Origin: VHCN01 sp964589935
GTDB taxonomy: Bacteria; Verrucomicrobiota; Verrucomicrobiia; Limisphaerales; VHCN01
Length of the DNA: 64,000 nt
Assembly: GCA_964589935.1 (NCBI GenBank)
Contig: CAZPVD010000002.1
Coordinates: forward strand, 186,001-250,000
Direction: 5' to 3'
In this document: one piece after another, positions 62,683-64,000 of the stretch
Layout of the letters: each line of letters opens with the position of its first letter
Numbering within the stretch: the first letter of the stretch is position 1
The notes under the pieces: generated by a model
The model's input: the letters and a program-made list of their open reading frames with translations, nothing else
Databases searched by the model: none
Told to the model about the DNA's origin: nothing
Made by a program: the position numbers and the translations under genes

Positions 62683-63804
62683 ATGCGCGCTGGAAATCAA
62701 GGCATCAGTTTGCTTCGCGCCTGGGGCGTGGCGCTCGCGGCGTTGTTCGCCGCTTCTCCACCGGGCTTCGCCACCGACGCGGATTTGCGCGAGCAGCTTT
62801 GCGTGATGTTGCAGCTCGAAAATCTTCTTGAAGCCGCCGGCAACCGGCAGTTCGGGGCGCGCGGTGCGGAGGTCGAGCGGCAGTTTGAACTCCTTCGCGA
62901 GGCTGGCGTGCGCTGGGCGCGCACCGGCATCATGTGGGAACAGATCGAGCCGAAGCCCGGCCAGTGGAACTGGGCACCCGCCGACCGCGTCGTCAAGGCC
63001 GCGAAGCAAAATCATGTGAAGCTCCTCTGGCTAGTCGGCAACACCGCGCCTTGGGACAGCTCGAACCGCGAGTGGAATGGAGTGCCGCGCGATCTCGCCA
63101 AAACGGACGGACACTTTCCGCATTTCGTGCACGAACTCGTGACGCGCTACAAGGCCGACATTCATCACTGGGAAATCCGCAACGAGCCGAATCTCGACTA
63201 CATGTGGCACGGCGCGAGCGCGGCGCAGTATGGGGTGTATCTCGCGCACGCTCACCGCGTCATCAAGGCGGCCGATCCCGACGCGAAGGTTGTCTTCGGC
63301 GGACTCGGCGGCGGCGTGGGCCAGCAGGTGAAGTGGTTCCGCGAGTCCGTCGCCGCGATGCGCGCGAAGCACCCGGCGCTGCCGTTCGACATCGTCAACT
63401 TCCACATTTATCCCGGCGAGGCGGACAACCGCGGCTTCAAGGGCGCGGACGCCGTGACGCGCTACCTCGACAGTTCGTTCAAGCAGATCGAGAAGGCGCT
63501 CACCGCCGAGCAGCTCGCCGAACTGCCGCTGTGGATCACGGAGTTCGATTATTCGGCGAACGTGAAGCTCCAGCCCGACCCGGCGTTTTCCGGCGGGCCG
63601 CCGGGCCAGGCGAAACTGGTGAAGGAAATTCTCCCGCGCCTCGCCGCCAACCATCCTGACCGGAAAATTTTCTGGGCCAGCCTGCTCGACGATTTCAACG
63701 ACCCGGGCTTCGAGAGCATGGGCCTCGTCACGTCGAACAAGCGCCATGACATCGGCACCCCGCGCCCGTCGTATCGCGCGCTCAAGGAATTGCTCGCGCC
63801 GTGA
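62683..63804 (+). CDS. Secreted glycoside hydrolase-like protein (clan GH-A fold)
   Basis: The 373-residue protein has a signal peptide (LRAWGVALAALFAASPPGFA) and a TIM-barrel glycosidase pattern with REAGVRWARTGIMWEQIEP at the start of the barrel, an acid/base Glu in HWEIRNEPNLDY (near residue 168) and a nucleophile Glu in LWITEFDYS (near 287), the usual clan GH-A arrangement. GH39 or GH5-like families are closest by eye, but I cannot decide. I use ATG 62683 because it starts the signal peptide. It is probably exported to act on polysaccharides. Confidence 0.82.
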   Translation: MRAGNQGISLLRAWGVALAALFAASPPGFATDADLREQLCVMLQLENLLEAAGNRQFGARGAEVERQFELLREAGVRWARTGIMWEQIEPKPGQWNWAPADRVVKAAKQNHVKLLWLVGNTAPWDSSNREWNGVPRDLAKTDGHFPHFVHELVTRYKADIHHWEIRNEPNLDYMWHGASAAQYGVYLAHAHRVIKAADPDAKVVFGGLGGGVGQQVKWFRESVAAMRAKHPALPFDIVNFHIYPGEADNRGFKGADAVTRYLDSSFKQIEKALTAEQLAELPLWITEFDYSANVKLQPDPAFSGGPPGQAKLVKEILPRLAANHPDRKIFWASLLDDFNDPGFESMGLVTSNKRHDIGTPRPSYRALKELLAP

Positions 63805-63920
63805 ATTCACCCGCGCCGCCTCGCGTCGGGAACTAACAAGCTTGGCCCCGCGCAGAACCCGCGTATGATGGCCGGGCGATGCTGCGCAATTCTTCGCAGT
63901 TTTGACCACGAATCGGTTTT

Positions 63921-64000
63921 ATGAACGAACCTGTCCCGTATTCGCCGCCGCCGAAAAAGCGCGGCTGGCTCAAAAAACTCGGCCTCGCCGCCGCCGTTTG
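63921..64000 (+). CDS. Start of a gene truncated by the window end
   Basis: An ATG at 63921 opens a frame of 26 codons to the edge. It encodes a Pro/Lys-rich start (MNEPVPYSPPPKKRGWLKKL) running into a hydrophobic Ala/Leu stretch, as at the N-terminus of a membrane-anchored or exported protein. The rest is outside the window, so no function is offered. Confidence 0.6.
   Translation, partial: MNEPVPYSPPPKKRGWLKKLGLAAAV

Noticed and set aside
63805..63920. Regulatory element before the truncated last gene
   Set aside because: No clear promoter, hairpin or known RNA motif could be recognised in these 116 bases.

Overview
The window is a GC-rich chromosomal segment that most likely comes from a Verrucomicrobiota bacterium, probably a Limisphaerales/Pedosphaera-like lineage; Planctomycetota is the main alternative. 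This rests on gene content: two DUF1501 plus DUF1549/DUF1553 partnerships, Tat-exported Gfo/Idh/MocA oxidoreductase, sulfatase, PPC-domain and PQQ-propeller proteins, and a full type II secretion (pseudopilin) operon, which implies a diderm envelope. The assignment is inference; no rRNA is present. One tRNA-Asn(GTT) is encoded at 62380-62454.

Layout. 24-8307 (minus strand): acetyl-CoA synthetase, a PuuA-like glutamine synthetase, a small HNH-like gene, an aldehyde dehydrogenase, an APC permease and an iron alcohol dehydrogenase, which together resemble a gamma-glutamylation route for an amine or amino alcohol. 8595-9974 (plus): a REC-PAS-PAS regulator with a Cys4 tail. 10001-18916 (minus): DUF1501, a Sel1-repeat protein, a relic of a DUF1553 gene, a toxin-antitoxin pair, DUF1549/DUF1553, a Gfo/Idh/MocA protein, an enolase-superfamily dehydratase and MgtC. 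19048-23253 (plus): a sialic-acid-type cluster (Kelch mutarotase-like protein, MFS and DMT transporters, N-acetylneuraminate lyase).

23416-39366 (minus): a roughly 14-gene type II secretion operon (gspE-F-G-H-I-J-K-L-M-C-D) ending in a histidine kinase and an NtrC-type regulator. The secretin is split into two separately exported polypeptides, and the GspC-like protein has an Arg/Ser repeat tail. A sulfatase follows on the plus strand. 41135-49913 (minus) is a six-gene operon in which every junction is an ATGA/GTGA overlap: a secreted methyltransferase/PQQ-propeller/LamG fusion, a membrane-anchored secreted protein, a tandem ModA lipoprotein, ModB, ModC and a MoeB/ThiF-like enzyme.

50181-55176 (plus) is a compact type VII secretion-like module: a WXG100-like protein, a coiled-coil protein, a second small WXG-like protein and a 1301-residue EssC/FtsK-type ATPase with flanking coiled coils and three ATPase-like domains, only the middle one canonical. 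It is divergent from the molybdate-type operon. I consider these two adjacent operons the best candidates for undescribed systems. The window ends with a second DUF1501/DUF1553 pair plus a PPC-domain protein, a small beta-propeller protein, the tRNA, a glycoside-hydrolase-like protein and the first codons of a further gene.
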